Translations under genes and position numbers: made by a program
Notes under the pieces: generated by a model
Told to the model about the DNA's origin: nothing
Database searches by the model: none
Seen by the model: only the letters and a program-made list of their open reading frames with translations
NCBI GenBank assembly: GCA_022225965.2
Contig: JAKJXP020000017.1
Coordinates: 310,001-374,000 of the forward strand
DNA: 64,000 bases
Direction of reading: 5' to 3'
DNA from: Diatrype stigma
Taxonomy: Eukaryota; Ascomycota; Sordariomycetes; Xylariales; Diatrypaceae
Shown here: positions 48,569 to 57,335 of the stretch, piece by piece
Layout: each line of letters opens with the position of its first letter
Numbering within the stretch: the first letter of the stretch is position 1

Positions 48569-49115
48569 TACCCAAGGCAAGTGTGCGGGCAGATTGTGTA
48601 GGCACCAGCGGATAGGGAAGTTATACCTGGGAACTGCCTGGTTAGCAACTTCCCTGGCATGAGCATTACCAACTGAACTATGCGTCAACTATGTAGGTAG
48701 CTGCCCTATTGGTTTAGAGGTGTGTTGCTCTTTCCATGCTTCATGTGGTCAACTCTACGGTCAAAGGGTGTCGATTTCCCAGGCTCGACCCTGATTCACA
48801 TACCCCCGCCACTTCAACGTTGCCTGCTGTCGACTCCTTCTTACTCTCACAACTCCCAACCACAAGCAATGATATTGTTGGAGTTGGTGTATGGATTGGT
48901 CTATGCAATACCAACTTAATATCTTTTATTCGGTGTTCTCATTCTGATTTCAATTCTTCTAATTCTCTTTCACCTACGAAACCCCTGAAGCACCTTCCCT
49001 CACCTCCCTAGGAGGCACACCCATCTAGATTCCATTAATATTATTATCCTGAAGCTTTCATTGCATAGCTACCTTCAGCTATTTGGTCATATCTACCTAT
49101 TCGGATATCGATATC

Positions 49116-50006
49116 ATGTATCAGTGTATCCTTAAACTCAGCGGGCTCGTGGCTTTGGCCAGTGCTCTCGCTCTGAACAATCTACCCTCACCTGTCCACC
49201 AGAAGCGCGGTGGCGCGCCAGATGACTTCCCAGACATCGAGGCCATCATGTCTGTCGATCCATCCACCTTCAAGAGCTACCCAGCCAGCGCCATGCCCTA
49301 CAGAAACGGCAGCCTCAGCAACAGCAATAGCAACAGTACCGAGACCACTGCCGAGCGCTGGACCTGCAACCCTCAGGCCGAGTTCACATGGGGGGACGAC
49401 CACGAGATCGACGGCCCCGGAATCTTCATCACCAACGCGGACACGGGCACGGACACGTCGCCCCAACACGACGGGGGCGGCTACCGGAGCTTCTACGTGT
49501 ACCACAACCTGTGCGACGCGGTGCCGTACAAGTACATCTGGGTGCGGGCGCGCGAGACGCGGTTCGTCTCGCTGCCGCCCCAGTTCGAGGGCCGGGTGAC
49601 GCGCGGCGTCGACGCGTGGAACCTCGCGGGCGCGCCGCAGACGCTGGCCAGCTGGCTGGAGCTGACCGTCGACGAGGGCGGCTGGGCCTGGACGGACCTG
49701 AGCCTGATCCGGGGCTGCGACGGCGGGGCCGTCGTGTGGGCCACGGACGGCAGCCGGGCCTGGAAGGGGTTCGCCCACCCGATCCTCGAGGGCGCCCCCG
49801 CCGAGGCCTACGCCCGCAAGGACGACGGCGCCTGGATCCTGCGCGAGAGCACCAACTGGGACGGCACCATCAACGAGGCCGTGCGCGACTGGGAGCTGCT
49901 GCAGGTCGGGGCGGACTACGCCTTCGTCGACGACTACCATGGCTGGCCTATCATCACGTCGACGGACGGCCGGCTTGGGACGTTTTGGCCGGCGGGGAGG
50001 CCGTAA
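49116..50006 (+). CDS. Secreted hypothetical protein with signal peptide and Kex2-like site
   Basis: Single exon, 296 residues from the ATG at 49116; an in-frame ATG at 49083 would put polar residues before the hydrophobic core, so I prefer the later start. Residues 1-20 form a signal peptide (hydrophobic LSGLVALASALAL). A dibasic KR at 30-31 followed by GG is a likely Kex2 processing site. N-glycosylation sequons occur in the Asn/Ser-rich stretch at about 66-82. The mature part has only three Cys, many Trp, and blocks such as WTCNPQAEFTWGDDHEIDGPG and LIRGCDGGAVVWATDGSRAWKGF. It resembles a family of uncharacterised ascomycete secreted proteins with an 'IxGCDG' block. No catalytic motif is recognisable, and I do not assign a function. 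An extracellular or host-interface role is possible but is inference from secretion alone. Confidence 0.85.
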   Translation: MYQCILKLSGLVALASALALNNLPSPVHQKRGGAPDDFPDIEAIMSVDPSTFKSYPASAMPYRNGSLSNSNSNSTETTAERWTCNPQAEFTWGDDHEIDGPGIFITNADTGTDTSPQHDGGGYRSFYVYHNLCDAVPYKYIWVRARETRFVSLPPQFEGRVTRGVDAWNLAGAPQTLASWLELTVDEGGWAWTDLSLIRGCDGGAVVWATDGSRAWKGFAHPILEGAPAEAYARKDDGAWILRESTNWDGTINEAVRDWELLQVGADYAFVDDYHGWPIITSTDGRLGTFWPAGRP

Positions 50007-51104
50007 CGTGTGGGTGTGTGTGCGTGTTTGTGTGTGGATCATGGGGGAGGGAAAGGGGAAAGAAGAACATCGCTGGTGCCATAACTATAATGAGTCGATC
50101 TGAGAGCATGTTTACTTAGCTAAGGATATCTGCACACTAAGAAGGTCAGGGGCCAGACGAATGATATGGCTATGGACATATACTTGCAATACTCGTATGG
50201 TATAATGTTGCAGTTGTACTCGACTAGACATATTAATACTAATCCTAATGAAGCCTATTAATGGTTTATTCCTCTTATACGTTTAACATGGGCTTTCTTG
50301 TCTCGCCGTATACAAGATACTGTGTTCAGACCTGCCTGTATTATTTAGCCTGGTTCCTAAGGCGTCGTTCGTAGGTACATAACTAATTTTTAACGATATC
50401 CTCGGTAATACAACGAAAATCGATGGTCAGCCCCTATTCATAATGCCTTCTATTGCAATAATTCGAATTACTAATTCTGCAAGGGCATGTTCCTCTGGAC
50501 CAAACCAATCATCGAATTGCTTTCTAATATCGATAGCATTGGAGAACCCAACGAAGCTATTGCCGAATCTCCAAGAGAAGTTATCCAAGCCTTTATACAA
50601 CCATGAACAATCCTCGACCGTCTCTCGCAGCACACAGTAGGTAGGTCAGGGTAGAAACCAAGATCTACATGCGGGAGCTTCCGCTTTTGTCTTGGCAAGA
50701 AGCTATGGCCTATCACAGATAGGTACCTGTCTATACTGCTATATAATATATTACCTACTTGACAGCACAAGTGATTCTCTGTACGCCAAGTAGAGGGTTT
50801 GACGTGACGTGACGCACTGTGGGTGATACCCGAAATGTGCCCTGAAAAGTGTGGTAACCTAGCCTAACCTTGGAAGCCACAACAGCGATTCCATATAATC
50901 AACATCTTCAAATCTTGGGAGGGGGAAGGGCCTGGGAGAAAACGTGGAAAGTTCCACAACTCCGCAGTACCAACTCCATCTCATGTGTGTTACATGTATG
51001 GTATGGTAACTTGCATATAACAGGCTACATGGCGTAGAATAACCGGTAAAGAACAGCGGGAAGAACGAAAAGAATTGTCTACGGGTAAGATATTGTTGGA
51101 AGAG
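50007..51104. other. Intergenic, AT-richer, possible degraded fragment
   Basis: No confident gene. A minus-strand open frame at 50427-50633 reads protein-like (for example FGNSFVGFSNAIDIRKQF), but it is only 68 codons, has no domain and has no exon partner. It may be the eroded end of a former gene. The left part is the 3' flank of the secreted-protein gene. Confidence 0.4.
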
Positions 51105-51106
51105 TA

Positions 51107-51364
51107 CGAAGGTCGCGGCCACAATTGTTAATAACAAGCCCATATAGCCACAGTATGTAGTTATCAAGCCGCACTTAACCTTTAAGCAAGTTAGCGCAGT
51201 ATGAGCGCTATACTTTAGTGAGCTTAAGGCCTGGAAGTAATGCCATATACTGGCTTAAGCCCACTAAAAGCGCTAAGCCTTAATACAGTATCCCTTATGT
51301 GTCATTTGCTATTCGCACATATCCAGATATGGGCTATGATTAACAATTGTGGCCGCGACCTTCG
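51107..51364. mobile_element. Tc1/mariner-type MITE
   Basis: A 258-bp element with perfect 26-bp terminal inverted repeats (51107-51132 and 51339-51364; outer bases CGAAGGTCGCGGCC). Similarity extends a further eight bases (GCCCATAT) after a short mismatch. It is flanked on both sides by TA (51105-51106 and 51365-51366), the target duplication of the Tc1/mariner superfamily. The interior holds a second hairpin: AGCGCT...CTTAAG around 51205-51230 pairs with CTTAAG...AGCGCT around 51253-51273. No coding capacity. Ends and TA are seen directly; the superfamily is inferred from the TA duplication and could also fit other TA-inserting families. Confidence 0.85.
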
Positions 51365-51366
51365 TA

Positions 51367-52141
51367 TTATATAGACTATAATAAGAACCATGGATAAGTG
51401 TAGCTTAGACCACGGACAACCCGATCTGTTATCGAAGTGGACTGAACGACTGTAAAGAAACCCAACCCAACAGACTGGTGACATTATACCGAGCGTAACA
51501 TAGATCGGTCGACCAAAAGGATCTAGCTTTGGCTTTTAGCCTTCTAAATGGGCCGTAATAACTGCAGTTGGTAATGGTACCGAAGACAATGTTTGCTATG
51601 CTAACGGCAGTATGCATCAAATTCAGTTTCACAGTGCTAGGGCGAATCTGATGTTCGGCCACAAGTGGTATAGGTATGTGCAGCTCGAAGGCGGACGACA
51701 GGTACACATATGATTAGCAACATAACTTATGGCCCTCTCCCGGCAATGGGATGGACGGAGGTGGTTAAGTTATATGTACGAAATGGCTACACAGGCAGAC
51801 AGACCAAGGCCAATATCTTTGGCGATCCCGCGTCTCACTGGCCATCTACCAACCATATGAGATATTTGCCAACGTTTGACAGGGTAGGTATGACAGACCT
51901 GTAGTACATACATGATCTAATAAGTGGGTAGGACACTTTTGTTTGCTCACCTTATTTTTTCTTCTCCTTCCCGTGAAAGAGGGGGCGCTGTGGGGAGACC
52001 GTTGTGGGGGAAGAGAGGAAAAGGGAATCACCTTTTACTTCTCTGTTGGGTCCAGTCCCGTGCTTACTCTTCACCCAGCACCGGTAGTTATATTGTGAAC
52101 CCTGGGGAACTCGCCAACGATGCGAGGCAAGTGAGCGAGAG
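51367..52141. other. Intergenic region upstream of the Cys-rich membrane protein
   Basis: No gene assigned. The signal-peptide exon of the downstream gene might lie here, but I cannot find an ATG plus hydrophobic run that splices in phase. A hydrophobic Leu/Phe-rich reading at about 51938-51980 has no start codon. Confidence 0.4.
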
Positions 52142-53445
52142 ATGGAAGACATCGACCTGAACATATCGAACGGCACCTGTTACTTCGCCCCCGGAGCCCG
52201 AGCCGCGGACAACTTCATACCCTGCGGCAATGCGGCTGTCGAGGGCTACGAGAAGCCTTGCTGCAACGTGGGCGATAAGTGCGTGTCGAGCAAAGCTTGC
52301 TTCAACGAGCAGTGTAAGAAGTTGCCCCCTTAGACTAATGCACCCCGGAGCCATGACATACCGCGTATCCAGCTGGAAATCTAGGGAAGGGAGGGGGGAA
52401 GGGCTCGTGCTGACTTCTTCTCTACGGCAGTTCACATCACCTACCTAGTAGGCTGCACCGACCCCGAGTACGGCGCGCCGGAGTGCCCTGGCAAGGGGCC
52501 CTACTCCAAGCAGCAGCTCGTCGGCCTGGCCCGCTGCGACCCGGACAAGACCAAGTGGGCGGGCTGCGAGGACAAGGAGGGGCGCACGAAGCCGGAGGAG
52601 CGCAACGACAACTGCACCTGCGAGGGACAGGAACCCCTGTTCGAAGGCGGTGCGAAGCTGGCGGATATCGCGAACCTCCCGCAGAGCCTGGGCGGCTCCA
52701 TCTCGTGGTTTCCGGGTGCGTACATACCGACCCACCGCCCAATACAACGGCGGCTTTCCTATATTCCAAGCATGCCTGGTTTGCTAACAGCACAGCAGGC
52801 CAATCTCCAACGGCGCAGCCCACGCAAGCAACGACGCCGCCCGAGACTTCGAGCCCGGGCTCGGTGACGTCGGCTGCTACCTCAGCTACGCCGACCGACA
52901 CCCCCTCGGACACTTCATCCCCTGCCGCGACGCTTTCAGCAGGCGCAATCGCAGGCATAAGCGTCGGATCGGCTGCGTTTCTCGTACTTCTCGGGTGCCT
53001 TATATACTTGGGCTGCCTGTTTCACCGTCGTCGTCGTCATCTAAGGGAGAAGACACAGCATCCGCACGAATACGTTATGTCCCCAAGCGACGCTGCCCAC
53101 TCTCCTACCACGCTGCTGCAGACGCATGATCCCTTGATCATCGGCGGTCCGGCCCCCCTGTCCCATCCGGGGCTTTCGGGCTTCAAGTCGGAGCTGCCCG
53201 CCGACGTGCCGGCGAAGGCTTCGAGCCACTCGCACGGGACTCCCGACTACGGCAGGTTCTCCATGGCCTCGACGCTGGCAAGCCCGCACGGGGGCTCTCA
53301 CAGCCCGAACCCGTCGGTATTCGGTTATCCATCACAGCCACAGCAGCAGCACACGGGGGAGGGGGGCCCTCGGAGGACGGACGAAGTGCCCGGGACTCCG
53401 TCGGGACAGACGCGAATGTCGCCGATATCCGAGTTGCAAGGTTAA
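52142..53445 (+). CDS. Cys-rich single-pass membrane protein, probable surface sensor (5' end uncertain)
   Basis: Exons 52142-52313, 52431-52715 and 52799-53445 (introns of 117 and 83 bp; donors GTAAGA and GTGCGT, CTAAC branch in the second) give 367 residues from the first visible ATG. The ectodomain has a fungal Cys pattern: CYFAPG, a later CC pair (KPCCNVGDKC), then VGCTDPEYGAPECPG and an NCTCEG block. A Ser/Thr/Pro-rich stalk follows (about residues 155-195), then one transmembrane segment (AGISVGSAAFLVLLGCLIYLGCLF) with a basic stop-transfer HRRRRH, and a cytoplasmic tail of about 130 residues rich in Pro, Ser and His. This architecture is common among ascomycete cell-surface proteins and resembles WSC/Mid2-type sensors in layout only. 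No signal peptide precedes the Cys region, so a 5' exon is probably missing from this model. Confidence 0.75.
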
Positions 53446-54376
53446 TTGAGGTGGAGAAATGGATGACCTTAATAAAGGTCGAAAGGCTGACGGAGCAAAT
53501 CTCAAAGCTTAATAACCGTCATTTTCAATGTAATTGGCTACGGAGAGTTAGTTAGGTGATAGCACGCCAGAAATATTCAAATGAACGTTGCTCCTTGTTT
53601 TTTGGCTCGTTCCCATCCTCAATACCACAGGTGCCATATAAGTAAGCAAAAGGGGGAGGGGGGGAGAGGCAGGGCCAAGAGGAAAGAAAAGACAGGCGAA
53701 AACTCGAAAAATAGAAAACTCCAGCAACTAGGTACTAATATAGACAGAAGCAATACAAAGCCACCGTGGTTCATGCCTGCCCCCTTGCACCTACCGAGAT
53801 GGAAATAGGGGCATGTAGAAAGGGAGGAATGTATAGGTTGAGCACAGGGATGCACAGGCAGTAGCTAGCTTATATTATTAGGAAGGGGAAATAAGATCTC
53901 ATTCACCACACCCAACTTTAACTCTTTTAAATCTGGCTGTTGGATTACAACATACCTGTCTATATAACAGACAGCCCCCTCGAAGTGCAAAGTTCTTCAC
54001 AGTCTCTCACCATCATCAGGATGCCAAACAACTGACACTGCCTACGTATGTACTTCGCGAGAAATGAACTTACATGTTCCCAAATGTAGCGTGATCTGTA
54101 GGTAGATCCAAGCTTCGCCTAGATTGCTGGAGGGGAAGTGTCAGTATAGTCTAATGATCACACCCCGGCAATTTAAGATGGATATCATATCGGATAACGT
54201 ATGAACCTGCACTTCCGAAGAAGAGCTTTTTGCTTTATTACCATGCCACCCCACCCGGACTTCCTATTTAAACTCCGAACGGCCATCACCCCCCCATGCA
54301 CCCACACCAGGCTACAACTCGTTAAGAGACATTGCTACTCCTATTCCCTTCTACACCGAGATAACTCTCTTAACTA
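53446..54376. other. Convergent intergenic region, no gene seen
   Basis: Between the 3' ends of the Cys-rich membrane protein (+) and MPP10 (-). A/G-rich around 53640-53720. I see no supported feature. Confidence 0.5.
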
Positions 54377-56713
54377 CTATAGCTTGAAGCTTTGGCTCGA
54401 AGCCGCCTTGGCCGCCCTCGCCTTGTTGCCCTCCATATCGACAACCTCGCCCTTCTTGTTGATGACCTTGACGCCGCCCTTCTTGAGGTTATCGAGGGTA
54501 TCCCTCTGCTCCTGGGCCCGCGTCTTCTTGGTCTTATCGGCCTTCCCTCCCCCATTCGCAGCCGTCGCACCACCACCACCGTTGACAGCAACAGCGCCGC
54601 CGCCCGCCTTGCGGATCCTCTCCTTCTGCCTCCGGCGCCGCCGCGTCCGCTCCTCGCGGCTCATCTCCTGCCTCGCGAGGGGCAGGCCGCTCTTGGCGAG
54701 GACGACCTCGCCCTTCTCGGCGGCGGCGCCCTTGTCGCGGCCGGGGGCGTAGATCTCCTGGGGCGCGAGGGCGGTGTCGCCGCCCGTGACGCCCTGGGCG
54801 GTGGCGGGCTGGGCGTCCTCCATGCTGACGGCGGCGACGTCGGCGACGACGGTGAGCGAGGGCGCGGCCGGCTTGGGCCGGTAGTGCCAGCTGCTGAGGG
54901 CGTCGAGCTTGGCGCTGACGTCGCGCCACAGCTGCTCGACCTCGCGCTCCTCGCGCCGCAGCTTCTCGTCCGTCTGGCTGACGTACGTGTCCGGGTTGGC
55001 GCTCTGGACGTGCTCCTCCTCGTACAGCTCCGCGAGGCTCTGCTTGGCCTTGGTGTCGTCCAGGTCGACGAGCCCCCGGCGGGTGGCGGCGCCGCCCGCG
55101 GAGAGGTCGGCCGAGTCGGGCCGCCGCTTGACCACCTCGTCGAACTCCTGCGCGAGGATCCGCCGCTTGATCATGTCCTCGATGTCCTCGCTCACCTCGG
55201 TCGTGATCACGGGCACCGGCTTGCCGATGTGCTCGAAGTCGAGGTCTTGCTCGAGCAGCGAGTTCATCGGCCGGTCTATCGCCTTCGCCTCACCCGCCAG
55301 GGCCCACTCCCGCTTGGCGACGTTGGCGGCCTCCAGTGTGCGGATTTCCTCGGCCAGCTTGGCTTGCCGCCTCTCGTGGGCGGACTTCCTCGACTTCGGG
55401 TCCCCTGCGGAGGCGTCGGAAAGCGCGTCGTCGGAATCTTCCCGTTCGGACTCGTCTTCGAATAGGTCGCGGTGGACATCGGCCATGGCCCGGTCTACGT
55501 CCTGGTCCGCTGGTGCAGCAGACCGGGGCTCTGTCGGTTTCCACGGTTTGCCTTTCTTCGGCCCTTTCCTCTTTGGTGGAGCGAAGAAGTCTTTATAGAA
55601 CACGTCGTTGGCGTTGAGATCCCCATCTCCATCGACATCATCCTCTTCTTCGTCTTGGTCGCTCTCGCCTTCCGGTGCATCTAGATCCATATTACCAAAT
55701 ACGGGACCTCCATCTTCGTCCTCGTCGTCTTCCATATCGGATGGTAAGCCGTCACCTTCTTCTACTTTAGGCTTCTTTGATGGTTTGCTTCCGGCTGGAG
55801 GGATCGAAGATAAAGGATCGGCATGCCAATCTACGTCTTCATCGTCGCTTGCCTCATCAGCGTCGGGATTTGCCCTGGCGTCCTGCTCTTCAAACCATTG
55901 GGTCTGCTTGTTGAATTCGTCAATCGAAAAGAAGCCGTCGTTGAGGCCGTTCGGATCTTGAACCAGAGTTCCTGAGGACTGATCCTCGTCCTCATCCTCA
56001 TCCTCTTCTCCACCTTCATCGGCATCCTCGTCATCCTCTTCTTCTATGTCTTCTGCACCCTCTCCTAAATCATCTTCTAGCAACTCCTCGGAAAGTTCGT
56101 CGTCATCCACTACAGAGACGCCTTCCTCATCTTCGTCTAGATCTTCTTCAGAGTCTGAGAACTGCTCTACAAGTTCGTCTTCGTTGCTGTCAGGGTCTGA
56201 CTCAGAGTGGGCTTCTGAGGATCCAAGAGCCGTAGCATCCCCATTCACGCCGTTCACGTGAACTTCCTTCCGGTCTTCCAACTCTTCCAATGCCTCTTTG
56301 GAATCTTGGAGGGTGCTCGCGATGATCCTCCTAGCCTGCTGCCAGACCTGCCCACTTTCGAAGCCATCGACATGTAGTCTTCTGATCTTGAGGACTTCAG
56401 TCTTGCTAGGATGCTCGGCTCGTTTTCGCTTTTTGTTCGCCTCCTTCTGTCTCTGCTGCTGCTCATCGCTGATCTGGCCAGCATAGGAATCTAGCGTCGC
56501 CTTCGCAAGCTGCAAAGAAGCGTTGGAAATGGCCGAGGTGGGCTGCAGGAAAGCATGTCGGTTGCCGGCTTGGATGGATTCGAAAAGCGCCCGCATTTCT
56601 GCTCCCCCGGAAGGTTTGGAAGAATCGGTAAAGGTGGATAGAAAGGCCATTCCGGGAGTGTGAGTGAGAGTGTTGGAGGTAACGGAAGACGTGATGCTAG
56701 AAGGTCTAGCCAT
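54377..56713 (-). CDS. MPP10: U3 snoRNP component MPP10
   Basis: One uninterrupted frame of 778 residues. The central third is very acidic, with long Asp/Glu runs (about 165-260 and 300-370). The diagnostic Mpp10 block is at about 475-505: REWALAGEAKAIDRPMNSLL followed by EQDLDFEHIGKPVPVITTEV and EDIEDMIKRRIL. FFSIDEFNKQTQWFEEQD and DVFYKDFFAPPKRK are further family segments. The C-terminus is basic and coiled (REERTRRRRRQKERIRK). Mpp10 forms a subcomplex with Imp3 and Imp4 in the nucleolar small-subunit processome and is needed for early pre-18S cleavages. Two possible starts exist: the first Met (56713) and MAFLSTFTD at residue 22 (56650). The protein alignment I recall starts near the latter, so the first 21 residues may be optional. 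It is divergent from the AP-3 mu gene. Confidence 0.93.
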   Translation of the reverse strand: MARPSSITSSVTSNTLTHTPGMAFLSTFTDSSKPSGGAEMRALFESIQAGNRHAFLQPTSAISNASLQLAKATLDSYAGQISDEQQQRQKEANKKRKRAEHPSKTEVLKIRRLHVDGFESGQVWQQARRIIASTLQDSKEALEELEDRKEVHVNGVNGDATALGSSEAHSESDPDSNEDELVEQFSDSEEDLDEDEEGVSVVDDDELSEELLEDDLGEGAEDIEEEDDEDADEGGEEDEDEDEDQSSGTLVQDPNGLNDGFFSIDEFNKQTQWFEEQDARANPDADEASDDEDVDWHADPLSSIPPAGSKPSKKPKVEEGDGLPSDMEDDEDEDGGPVFGNMDLDAPEGESDQDEEEDDVDGDGDLNANDVFYKDFFAPPKRKGPKKGKPWKPTEPRSAAPADQDVDRAMADVHRDLFEDESEREDSDDALSDASAGDPKSRKSAHERRQAKLAEEIRTLEAANVAKREWALAGEAKAIDRPMNSLLEQDLDFEHIGKPVPVITTEVSEDIEDMIKRRILAQEFDEVVKRRPDSADLSAGGAATRRGLVDLDDTKAKQSLAELYEEEHVQSANPDTYVSQTDEKLRREEREVEQLWRDVSAKLDALSSWHYRPKPAAPSLTVVADVAAVSMEDAQPATAQGVTGGDTALAPQEIYAPGRDKGAAAEKGEVVLAKSGLPLARQEMSREERTRRRRRQKERIRKAGGGAVAVNGGGGATAANGGGKADKTKKTRAQEQRDTLDNLKKGGVKVINKKGEVVDMEGNKARAAKAASSQSFKL

Positions 56714-57335
56714 TGCTCTCCTTATCTCACGTCGGGGTCGTCGTAAACTGGGACCCTGAGGTTCCCTGGTGCGTATTTGTATGTAGTAGAACTTTTTTTC
56801 CTCTTATAAGCGGGAACTTATCAGGCCTGCAGGCTTTACCTGGGAAACTTTTGTAAGGTTTCGCGCCGCCTGGGCGAACCCCGCTACGGGGAGCCTAGGA
56901 AATCCAGCTGCCCAATGAGAAGTATAGAAATAGGCTGTGGCTTAGCGCCTACAATAGTAGTTCCAGCCACAGCCCGCTGATCGGGATCTTGGAGCTTGGA
57001 GCTTGGAGAGAGATTGGAGATTGGAGCTTGCCCAGGTGGATCTTGGATCTTGGATCTTGGCGCTCAAGTACGTGCAGTTATTACTTACCTAAGCAATGAC
57101 TTCAAACCTGGAAGTTCACATGCTGCGTTCCTGCCGTACCCCTGCCCCTCTGATGCCCTAGTTGCCCCCTTGACGCCTGGGCAGGTCGCTATACTTCGTG
57201 GTGTATACATACTAGACTACCTATATTACTTCCTGTAGATACCCATCACTATCGTGCAGTAAACCCTGGTACACTTCACTAAAGCGAAGCTGCCTGACCA
57301 TTGGATCTAATGATGCTGAGGAGATCACAGCTGTC
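56714..57335. promoter_or_regulatory. Shared upstream region of MPP10 and AP-3 mu
   Basis: About 620 bp between two divergent genes, so it should hold both promoters. It contains TTGGAGC/TTGGAGA and GGATCTT short repeats at about 56990-57060. I cannot name a specific binding site. Confidence 0.45.

Larger units (their letters stand above)
47756..49115. other. Intergenic region with short tandem repeats
   Basis: No gene seen. The T-rich left part is probably the ATG2 3' UTR. Two tandem repeats lie at 48380-48426 (14-bp unit) and 48520-48568 (9-bp unit). The right end is the upstream region of the secreted-protein gene. Confidence 0.5.

Noticed and set aside
48610..48690. A tRNA-like A box (TAGTTCAGTTGG) on the minus strand
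   Set aside because: No matching B box (GGTTCGANNCC) at the right distance and no acceptor or T-arm pairing.
49188..50042. A 284-codon minus-strand frame over the secreted-protein gene
   Set aside because: Shadow frame; the plus strand has a signal peptide, a processing site and coherent composition.
54392..55465. A 357-codon plus-strand frame opposite MPP10
   Set aside because: Composition is the antisense shadow of a GC-rich coding region, with no family motif. MPP10 on the other strand is unambiguous.
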